From assembly GCA_008933765.1 (NCBI GenBank), contig WBUK01000020.1, forward strand, positions 1-45,190: DNA of 45,190 nucleotides. Reading direction: 5' to 3'. The stretch comes from Ignavibacteriaceae bacterium (GTDB lineage: Bacteria > Bacteroidota > Ignavibacteria > Ignavibacteriales > Ignavibacteriaceae). Shown here piece after piece: positions 38,455 through 45,190 of the stretch. The notes beneath the pieces were generated by a model. That model was not told the DNA's origin. It did not search any database and saw nothing but the letters and a program-made list of their open reading frames with translations. The position numbers and the translations under genes were made by a program. The first letter of the stretch is position 1, and every line of letters starts with the position of its first letter.

Positions 38455-41400
38455 ATGCGAATTGCAACGAAAATTCTTTTTTTCTCGCTGGTTGTATTGG
38501 TTTTTGTTGTATCGGCACAGAACTACAACAACGCACAATTACAAAATTTGAAAAGATACCTAAATTCTGATCTGAAAAAAAATTACCAACTTTATAATCT
38601 TGCACCTGCTGCCGTGGTTGATTCACTAACGGTAAACCGGGAAAAAGAAGTGGTAATTTATTTAAACCGCAGAGCTTCGGGAAATCCCTTCAGGGAGAGT
38701 GATCTGCCCGGTGCATTAAACCGTTTTAACAATGCGAAAAACTCGTATGGGTTCACTAATTTTGGGCTTAAGGTGATGATCGGCTCGTTTGAAATGAGTG
38801 AAATGGTGCCGTTGCTTTATCGTACAAAGTTGCCGGTTGACAGTACCCGCCTGCCGGTTAATGAAAAACCGACAAAGGTTATTACTAATTTGGATAAAAA
38901 ATTTACAATTACTAAAGGGCTTGACGGAAGAAACATCGCGGTTTGGGGCTCGCACGGGTGGTACTACAGTGCAAAAGACAACAAGTGGATTTGGCAAAGA
39001 GCAAGACTATTCGGTTCGATTGAAGATTTGCTCACCTCTTCTATGGCGCTGCCGTTTTTAGTGCCAATGCTGGAAAATGCCGGTGCGGGGGTTTATCTGC
39101 CGAGGGAACGGGACCTTCAGACAAACTCGGTTGTAATCGATCCGGAAGAAGGGAACGCCGGCGCCGGGGTTTCCAATTTCAGTGAATGGGAAAAGGGAAG
39201 TGCCGGCTTTTTGCACTCAGAATCGGGTTATGAAGCAAATATTAACCCTTTCAGGCTCGGTTCTTTTTTAACGAAAGAAACTGTAAAAAATGAAGAAAAT
39301 CCGTTGGTTTATACACCTAAGATACCGGAAAGCGGAGAATATGCTGTTTATATTTCGTTTGGTAAGGATGAAACCGGCAGAAATGTTAAGGATGTTAAAT
39401 ATACGGTTAAACATTCCGGTGGCGAGACTTCTTTTTTAGTGGATCAGCAGAGGGGGTGGGGTACCTGGTTATACCTCGGCACATTTAAGTTTTTCAAAGG
39501 AACTGACCCGTCAAAAGGGGCAGTGGTTGTTTCCGATCAAAATGAAAACGAAGGTGTGGTTACCTCCGATGCCGTTAGGTTTGGCGGAGGGATGGGCGTA
39601 GTGAAAAGAAACGGAAGCACAAGCGGGCGACCGGCATTTGTTGAAGCTGCAAGGTATTACCTGCAGTACACAGGTGCACCCGACACTTTGGTTTATAACT
39701 TCCAAAGCGACAAAGATGATTATGTGGATGATTACCAGGCGCGCGGCGAATATGTTAACTGGCTGAATGGCGCCCCGGATGGCCCCAACAAACTCACTTC
39801 CCTTCAGGGGCTGAATATACCGATTGATATTTCTTTAGCCTGGCACACCGATGCGGGAATTATGGGTGGTGACTCAACCGTTGGTTCACTGATGATATAC
39901 AGTTCGGTGGGTATGGATACTTCGTTTTTCCACAACGGAAGATCAAGAATGGCGAACCGGGACTTGGGCGACATCGTACAAACACAAATTGTAAGCGATA
40001 TAAGAGCTTTGTTCGATAAGAAGTGGACGCGCCGCGAAATGTGGGACGCCGGTTATTCTGAAGCTGCCAGACCAAATGTGCCTTCAATTCTTTTAGAGTT
40101 GCTTGCTCACCAGAACTTTGCTGAAATGAAATTTTTCTGGCACCCTCAATTCAGGTTTCATGTTTCAAGGGCAATTTACAAAGGGATGCTAAAATTTCTT
40201 GCTTCGATGAGCGGTACCGGGTTTGTAGTGCAGCCGCTTCCGGTTTCAAATTTTTCAGCTCTGCTTAGCGGTGGCGCCGCCGAGTTAAGATGGGAACCGG
40301 TTTCTGATCCTTTAGAAGCAAGTGCAAAGCCCACGGGCTATGTGGTTTACAGAAGAATTGGGGAGGCAGGGTTTGACAACGGAAAGTTCACAAATGAACC
40401 TTTTTTCCGGGATGAAAACATCCCAACGGGAGTGCCTGTAAGCTATAAAGTAACCGCAGTTAATGCCGGCGGTGAAAGTTTCCCCTCTGAGGTGCTTGCT
40501 GTTGGTATCGCTAATTTAAGCAGCAAAAACAGTGCAAGCGAAACGGGCAATACTGATAATATGAAAGCTGACGGTATCGCCGGTAACAGCGTTTCTGAAA
40601 AGGCAAAAGAAGTGCTGGTTGTAAACTCGTTCGACCGGCTTGATATGCCGGCAACGGTGAACGAAAAAGGTTTTGAGGGCTTCCTGTTTCAGAAAGATGA
40701 AGGAGTACAGTACATAAAAGATTTTGCCTCTGTTGGTGAGCAAACAGATTTTGATCGCTCTTCGCAGTTCAAAACAAACGATGAACCGGGCTGGGGGGCA
40801 TCAAAATCAGACGCAGAGGGGCTGGTTATCGCAGGGAACTCGTTTGATTACCCGGCACTGCACGGCGAGGCATTGTTGAAGTGCGGGTTTTCTTTCAGCA
40901 GCACTTCAGTTGCCTCTTTTGTTCAACCTGGGTTCAGTACTAAGAACTATTCGATGATTGATATCATTGCCGGTGAGCAGAAAGAGTCCGTTATCAAATT
41001 GGGGCTGCAACCGGTTGTTTCAACAAGTTTCACACTGTTTTCTGACGAATTAACCAACAAACTTAACGCTGTGGTTCACGAAGGTAAAGCGCTTTTCATA
41101 AGCGGAGCTTATGTAGGTTCGGAACTTAACAGAAACGGTAAAACTAAGAAACTTGCAACGGATGTTCTTAAAGTTAACCTTGCCTCAGAATTTGCAACCG
41201 CCAACGGAAGGCTTTTTGGAACGGAGAGGGCTAACGGCGCAGAAAACGAAATTTTTGAGTTTAACACGGCTTTTTCCAAAGATATTTACAAAGTTGAGGC
41301 TCCTCAGGCTATTGATCCCGTTGCTGGCGGTGAGACTTTGTTCAGATATTCCGATAATTCCACTTCGGCGGTTGTTGGCTTTAACGGACAGCATCGCACT

Positions 41401-41490
41401 GTTGTGGCGGGTTTTCCGTTTGAAACATTGGTAACTCCGGAGTACCGGGAAGCTTTTATGCGGTTTGTTACCGGCTATTTGCTTAGATAG
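38455..41490 (+). CDS. secreted amidase-like protein with golvesin-C-like and FnIII domains
   Basis: A 1011-residue exported protein with a signal peptide (1-21). A zinc-amidase_3-like fold appears split in two: H167 in WGSHGWYY and RERD (217-220) precede an inserted beta domain (about 235-382, ending in TSDAVRFGGGMG as in golvesin C-terminal domains); H464 in LAWHTDAG and E548 in SILLELLAHQN follow. A fibronectin type III domain lies near 605-690. The last part (about 715-1011), starting EVLVVNSFDRL, is a further domain common in proteins annotated as xanthan lyase in Bacteroidetes. No T9SS sorting signal is seen. Peptidoglycan or polysaccharide cleavage is inferred. Confidence 0.75.
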   Translation: MRIATKILFFSLVVLVFVVSAQNYNNAQLQNLKRYLNSDLKKNYQLYNLAPAAVVDSLTVNREKEVVIYLNRRASGNPFRESDLPGALNRFNNAKNSYGFTNFGLKVMIGSFEMSEMVPLLYRTKLPVDSTRLPVNEKPTKVITNLDKKFTITKGLDGRNIAVWGSHGWYYSAKDNKWIWQRARLFGSIEDLLTSSMALPFLVPMLENAGAGVYLPRERDLQTNSVVIDPEEGNAGAGVSNFSEWEKGSAGFLHSESGYEANINPFRLGSFLTKETVKNEENPLVYTPKIPESGEYAVYISFGKDETGRNVKDVKYTVKHSGGETSFLVDQQRGWGTWLYLGTFKFFKGTDPSKGAVVVSDQNENEGVVTSDAVRFGGGMGVVKRNGSTSGRPAFVEAARYYLQYTGAPDTLVYNFQSDKDDYVDDYQARGEYVNWLNGAPDGPNKLTSLQGLNIPIDISLAWHTDAGIMGGDSTVGSLMIYSSVGMDTSFFHNGRSRMANRDLGDIVQTQIVSDIRALFDKKWTRREMWDAGYSEAARPNVPSILLELLAHQNFAEMKFFWHPQFRFHVSRAIYKGMLKFLASMSGTGFVVQPLPVSNFSALLSGGAAELRWEPVSDPLEASAKPTGYVVYRRIGEAGFDNGKFTNEPFFRDENIPTGVPVSYKVTAVNAGGESFPSEVLAVGIANLSSKNSASETGNTDNMKADGIAGNSVSEKAKEVLVVNSFDRLDMPATVNEKGFEGFLFQKDEGVQYIKDFASVGEQTDFDRSSQFKTNDEPGWGASKSDAEGLVIAGNSFDYPALHGEALLKCGFSFSSTSVASFVQPGFSTKNYSMIDIIAGEQKESVIKLGLQPVVSTSFTLFSDELTNKLNAVVHEGKALFISGAYVGSELNRNGKTKKLATDVLKVNLASEFATANGRLFGTERANGAENEIFEFNTAFSKDIYKVEAPQAIDPVAGGETLFRYSDNSTSAVVGFNGQHRTVVAGFPFETLVTPEYREAFMRFVTGYLLR

Positions 41491-41560
41491 CGGTGGCTGT
41501 TTGGCCCCACGAAGCCTTCACAGCCGGCAGGGATACGAAAACTGTTTGCTTAGATAGTGG
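41478..41560 (+). repeat. 16-bp repeat of the amidase-like gene end
   Basis: TTTGCTTAGATAG at 41478-41490, the gene's last bases with its stop, recurs at 41545-41557, and the match runs on for a few bases with one mismatch. The copies are 67 bases apart. The rest of the gap to 41733 is AT-rich with a promoter near its end. Confidence 0.7.
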
Positions 41561-41695
41561 TCGGTTATTTTTCATAGTTTTGGAATAAACTTTGCCCCAT
41601 TTGGTTCTATTTTTTACCGTTTAGGTTTTAATTTCAACCGGTAGCGGAAAGTGCAATTATTCCGTTGTAAAAACGGTTCCTAAAGCCAAAATTCG

Positions 41696-41703
41696 TATCT
41701 TTG
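41696..41703 (+). promoter_or_regulatory. Bacteroidetes-type -7 box for bshC
   Basis: TATCTTTG is a perfect match to the TAnnTTTG element known for the Bacteroidetes primary sigma factor. It lies 30 bases before the bshC ATG. The upstream TTG-type element is not at ideal spacing. Confidence 0.5.
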
Positions 41704-41733
41704 TAAAATTAAAAAGCCGGAGTTTTTAACACG

Positions 41734-43362
41734 ATGAACATAAATTTTAGAGATATTCCCGGGCAGTCACCCCTGTTTCTTGATTACCTTTACAACTTCA
41801 AAAATGTGGCGAAATATTATATTAAAGATTTCAGAAACGAACAGATTTACGAGCCACACTTCCGTGATGTTCTCTCAAAATACCCGACTGACCGGCGGGA
41901 GCTTGCAGCTGCCATCAAAAATCAATATCTTAACAAAAGAATTTCTGTTAAAACTTCCCGGAATATCAAATTTCTTGAGGAGAAAAACACCCTTGTTATT
42001 GCCACCGGGCAACAGCTTGGCATTGCAGGAGGACCCCTTTACACGATCTACAAAACTATTTCCGCTATTAAATTAGCCGCTGATTTAACCGAAAAATTCC
42101 CCGATTTCAACTTTGTGCCTGTCTTTTGGCTTGCCGGTGACGACCACGATTTCAGGGAAATTCAGTCGATCAATGTGATCAACAAAGAAAGCAAATTGGA
42201 AAAAATCACTTACTCGATCGATGAAGACCCCGAAAAGGACTTTGGAAGTGTCGGCAGCATGATTTTGGAATCGGATATTGAAGATTTCTTCACACAGTTG
42301 CGCAGCAGTTTGAGGGAAACTGAGTTTACAAACGATGTTATAACTTTCCTTTCCGGAATTTATGAAAAGGGTAGGACGATTGCCGATTCGTTCACCGAAA
42401 TGATGTATAAGTTTTTTGATAAATACGGTTTGGTTATCTGCAACCCACAGACAGAAGAGATTAAAAGGCTGCTGATCCCTGTTTTCAGGCACGAAATTGA
42501 AAACTACCGCACGCACGCTTCAAAGCTGATTCAGGTGAGCGCAGGGTTGGATGAAGAGTACCACGCACAAGTGAAAATAAGGCCGATAAACATCTTCATA
42601 AACAACGAAACCGGGCGGCACCTGCTTGACCCGTTGGAAAATGACGAGTTCCGCCTGAAAAGGAAAAAAGTTAAATTCACCAAAGACGAACTGCTTCAAC
42701 TGTTGGAGACTTCACCCGAAATTTTCAGCGCTAATGTGATTCTGCGTCCGATTTGTCAGGATTACCTTTTCCCGACTGCTTTTTATATCGGGGGGCCCGC
42801 CGAGGTCGCTTACTTTGCGCAGATAGTTCAGCTTTATAAAATGTTCAACTTAGCCACACCGATCGCGTATCCAAGGCTTAGCGCTACTATTGTTGAGAAA
42901 TCAGTGCAGACACTTCTGCAAAGGTTTGGCATTACCATTGAAGATTTCTTCAAACTCAAAAGAGAGATTTTCAATAAAGTTGCATCTATGATTTCGGAAT
43001 ATGACATCGACGGCAAGTTTCAGGATGCAGAGGGAAAACTCGCCGAAGTTTACGATGATCTGAAGAACTACCTTGCAGATGTGGAGAACACACTGGCTGA
43101 CCCAGTAGAGAAAAGCAAGATAAAGGCGCTTCAACACCTTTCTGATCTGAAAGCAAAAGCGGAAGCTGCAAGGCTGCGAAAGCATGAAAACACGATGAAC
43201 CGGTTGGATAAATCGTATGCGCTGCTGTTACCCGAAAACAACCTGCAGGAAAGGGAGTTGAACTATTTCTATTTTGCAAACAAATACGGGCTTGGTTTTT
43301 TCGAATACCTTATCGAAAAACTTCAGATTAACGAACACGACCACAGTGTAATTTTCCTCTGA
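41734..43362 (+). CDS. bshC: bacillithiol biosynthesis protein BshC (cysteine-adding enzyme)
   Basis: Joins cysteine to glucosaminyl-malate in the last step of bacillithiol synthesis. The Rossmann-like core shows TGQQLGIAGGPLYTIYKTIS and VFWLAGDDHDFREI, both hallmarks of BshC; HKVKIRP-like AQVKIRPINIFI and FYIGGPAEVAYFAQI also fit. A coiled coil (about 410-490) precedes the C-terminus. At 542 residues it is typical. bshA and bshB are not in the window. The stop shares a base with the next start (TGATG). Confidence 0.94.
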   Translation: MNINFRDIPGQSPLFLDYLYNFKNVAKYYIKDFRNEQIYEPHFRDVLSKYPTDRRELAAAIKNQYLNKRISVKTSRNIKFLEEKNTLVIATGQQLGIAGGPLYTIYKTISAIKLAADLTEKFPDFNFVPVFWLAGDDHDFREIQSINVINKESKLEKITYSIDEDPEKDFGSVGSMILESDIEDFFTQLRSSLRETEFTNDVITFLSGIYEKGRTIADSFTEMMYKFFDKYGLVICNPQTEEIKRLLIPVFRHEIENYRTHASKLIQVSAGLDEEYHAQVKIRPINIFINNETGRHLLDPLENDEFRLKRKKVKFTKDELLQLLETSPEIFSANVILRPICQDYLFPTAFYIGGPAEVAYFAQIVQLYKMFNLATPIAYPRLSATIVEKSVQTLLQRFGITIEDFFKLKREIFNKVASMISEYDIDGKFQDAEGKLAEVYDDLKNYLADVENTLADPVEKSKIKALQHLSDLKAKAEAARLRKHENTMNRLDKSYALLLPENNLQERELNYFYFANKYGLGFFEYLIEKLQINEHDHSVIFL

Positions 43363-44249
43363 TGAAAAATCATAATTTTGTACCCGTTACTCTCCTTTTT
43401 CTGCTGTTTGTGGTTTTTCTGCAATTTTCTGCGGTTGCTCAGCAGGAAAGTGGAAGGTTATACAAGTTCCGGTTGGATAACGCACCTTTCCCCGATCCGG
43501 GGCGCGCTTCGGGCTACAACGGGCTTTCTTACGCAGGGCACTACGACGATAACACCGTTGCCGTTTACATTCCACCGGGGTACAAAGATAACGGCAGTAC
43601 CGACATTGTTTTCTATTTTCACGGATGGTATAACACGGTTGATGGCGTGCTAAGCGGGTTCAAGATGATTGAGCAATTTCTTGAAGCGCGCAAGAACGCT
43701 ATTTTGGTTATACCGGAAGGACCCAAAAATGCTGCTGACTCTTATTACGGGAAATTGGAAAGAGAGAACGGCTTCTTAAATTTAGTGATGGAAATTTTGG
43801 ATTCGCTGAAGGGGCGAACTGAAATTGAAGAGACTATTCCCGGTAAAATTGTGGTTGCGTGTCACTCAGGTGGGGTGAGGGTTCTTTCAAAAATTTTGAA
43901 GCAGGGAGGTGTTACTCATCAAATCAGGGATGTCTATCTCTTCGATGCTACTTACGGGTATATTGATGAATATTTAGACTGGCTGATGACCTTCGAGGGA
44001 AAGTTAATTTCGATTTGGACTGAAGGCTCCGGCACCAGAGACGGTACGATGAGGATGATCCAAAGGCTGAAAGACGCCGGAATCCCTTTCTTAAACATTG
44101 ATGAGGTGAACCTCACTAAGGATGATCTCATTTTTAACCGGATTGTAATAATTAAAACACCATTGGCACACAGCGACCTCGTTTTTTTAACAGGTAACTT
44201 CACTAAATTTCTGAACACAAGCATGTTAGACTTATTGGAAGTAAGGTGA
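43362..44249 (+). CDS. secreted alpha/beta-hydrolase-like protein
   Basis: A 295-residue protein with a signal peptide (about 1-26, ending AVAQQ). The fold signs are an oxyanion loop FYFHGWYN (84-91), a nucleophile S169 in VACHSGGVR, a possible acid D195 in YLFDATYG and a histidine H270 in TPLAHSD. An esterase or hydrolase in the periplasm is inferred; the substrate is unknown. It is translationally coupled to bshC, though secretion makes a direct part in thiol synthesis unlikely. A terminator hairpin contains its stop codon. Confidence 0.75.
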   Translation: MKNHNFVPVTLLFLLFVVFLQFSAVAQQESGRLYKFRLDNAPFPDPGRASGYNGLSYAGHYDDNTVAVYIPPGYKDNGSTDIVFYFHGWYNTVDGVLSGFKMIEQFLEARKNAILVIPEGPKNAADSYYGKLERENGFLNLVMEILDSLKGRTEIEETIPGKIVVACHSGGVRVLSKILKQGGVTHQIRDVYLFDATYGYIDEYLDWLMTFEGKLISIWTEGSGTRDGTMRMIQRLKDAGIPFLNIDEVNLTKDDLIFNRIVIIKTPLAHSDLVFLTGNFTKFLNTSMLDLLEVR

Positions 44250-44268
44250 AATTTATCACCCTTTTTTT
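44245..44268 (+). terminator. terminator overlapping the hydrolase stop codon
   Basis: GGTGA (44245-44249) pairs with TCACC (44256-44260), with loop AATTTA, followed by C and seven T. The TGA stop is inside the 5' arm. The stem is short but the layout is right. Confidence 0.7.
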
Positions 44269-44366
44269 CTTAATGAAAATTGAACAGATTTTAGTAAAAT
44301 TTGCTCTAAATCATATCGATTTAATTTATTAATTGATATATTCAGTATTGATTAATTGAAAATATT

Positions 44367-45095
44367 ATGTCAAATAACACTAAAATTTTGCTTTTTTACT
44401 CCCCGTCTGATGAAATTCATTTGATTACGGATGAAATAAAGAAAGTAATTGAATCTCCTGAGATTGAACATGTTACTGACTTTTCAGAATTGGAGAGAAC
44501 GCTTCACAAATATAACCCGTCAATTGCAGTTCTTTTGTTTCAGTCAACGGTTAAAAATGCGGTCAGCAGTGTAAAAATTGTTAAGCAATTCAACCAACTT
44601 ATTCCTGTTATCGTAATTTCCGACCCATCGGATGAAGCAACCGTGATCGAAGTGATGAAAGCCGGTGCAGATGACTACATTCATCGCTCTCATCCCGAGA
44701 AAATTGAAAACGCAATTATTGCAGCACTTTCCAAAAGAAGCAAAGATATTGACAGGGAAGCCGCGCTTAAAATTCTGATTCATAACGAGGCAAGGTACCG
44801 GAACTTCTTCAGGGAACATCCCGCGATGAAACTGCTCATCGATCCCGATTCGGGGCAAATTATTGAAGCTAATATAAGTGCCGCAAAATTTTACGGCTAC
44901 ACCATCTCCGAGTTTAAAACTAAGCAAATTCAGGAGTTAAGTATTTACGATTCAGTGACTGTGTTAAATGGTCTGAGGCAAAGCGTTTTTTTGGGTGGTA
45001 GGAGAATTGTAACTCAACACAAAAAAGCTAACGGGATAATTGTTGATGTGGAAATTGAAGCCGGTGTACTGGTTCAGCGGAAAACAGAATTTTAA
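44367..45095 (+). CDS. degenerate receiver-PAS protein without output domain
   Basis: A 242-residue protein. The N-terminal part (about 5-120) has the receiver fold, but the phosphoacceptor aspartate is missing (AVLLFQST) and the conserved lysine is replaced (DDYIHRSH), so it is probably a pseudo-receiver. A PAS domain follows (about 135-235, FREHPAMKLLIDPDSGQIIEANISA cut short here as two parts: FREHPAMKLL and SGQIIEANISA). The frame ends right after PAS, with no kinase or cyclase domain in any frame up to the window end. It could be a truncated sensor or an adaptor. No gene is seen from 45096 to 45190. Confidence 0.7.
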   Translation: MSNNTKILLFYSPSDEIHLITDEIKKVIESPEIEHVTDFSELERTLHKYNPSIAVLLFQSTVKNAVSSVKIVKQFNQLIPVIVISDPSDEATVIEVMKAGADDYIHRSHPEKIENAIIAALSKRSKDIDREAALKILIHNEARYRNFFREHPAMKLLIDPDSGQIIEANISAAKFYGYTISEFKTKQIQELSIYDSVTVLNGLRQSVFLGGRRIVTQHKKANGIIVDVEIEAGVLVQRKTEF

Positions 45096-45190
45096 CAGTT
45101 GAAAATAATGTAGAAAGTCAGGCATAATCCTGCACCTTCATCCTTAGTAATTTAGCGTTCAAAAGTTTTTTGTTTCTCTCCTTTAATTTA

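Noticed and set aside
38392..38538. N-terminal extension of the TPR gene
   Set aside because: It overlaps the start and signal peptide of the divergent amidase-like gene, and the membrane helix follows the ATG at 38391.
45060..45190. Frameshift cutting a kinase domain from the receiver-PAS gene
   Set aside because: No kinase-like residues are seen in any frame after the stop, within the short stretch available.

Overview
The window looks like a chromosomal segment of a Bacteroidota/Chlorobiota (FCB-group) bacterium, most likely from the Ignavibacteria or a close relative. Four things point there: a secreted glycosidase carrying a type IX secretion (Por) C-terminal sorting domain, a DUF4835-type protein, a pyruvoyl-dependent arginine decarboxylase, and BshC of bacillithiol synthesis. 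Several -10 elements also resemble the Bacteroidetes TAnnTTTG box. An [FeFe] hydrogenase indicates anaerobic or fermentative metabolism. The DNPR motif in MurE predicts a meso-diaminopimelate peptidoglycan. No tRNA, rRNA, insertion sequence, prophage or CRISPR array was seen.

Region 1 (1-8,700) is a hydrogen module. It encodes a soluble sensory [FeFe] hydrogenase fused to a histidine kinase, a stand-alone receiver, a receiver-PAS-histidine kinase, a leader rich in hairpins, and a second stand-alone receiver. These are followed by hydC, hydB and hydA of a trimeric NADH-linked [FeFe] hydrogenase, closed by a strong terminator. HydB has only the NuoF-like core, which is the form associated with non-bifurcating, NADH-dependent enzymes. 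No DNA-binding response regulator is present.

Region 2 (8,700-11,700) holds a haem-binding DUF3365 lipoprotein, an M15 peptidase lipoprotein coupled to a previously untracked 57-aa membrane protein, and an RsmB-type rRNA methyltransferase.

Region 3 (11,950-29,400) is a complete division and cell wall (dcw) cluster: mraZ, rsmH, ftsL, ftsI, murE, murF, mraY, murD, ftsW, murG, murC, ftsQ, ftsA, an extra gene, then ftsZ. A promoter with MraZ-box repeats precedes mraZ. The extra gene between ftsA and ftsZ looks like a degenerate copy of the FtsZ N-terminal domain that has lost its GTP-binding loops. This is the most promising undescribed protein here.

Region 4 (29,480-45,190) is mostly envelope and housekeeping: a DUF4835 protein, a GH18 glycosidase exported by T9SS, a NYN RNase, SppA, SmpB, arginine decarboxylase, an NlpC/P60 peptidase, two proteins of unknown function, and a TPR protein. 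A 1011-aa secreted amidase-like protein, BshC, an alpha/beta hydrolase and a degenerate receiver-PAS protein follow.

Across the window, many genes are followed by short tandem duplications that begin at or include their own stop codon, each with its own unit (7, 11, 20-21, 22 or 35 bp, or spaced copies 66-68 bp apart). Most periods are not multiples of three, so the copied stop codons fall in other reading frames. Within murF, similar duplications occur but with periods that are multiples of three.
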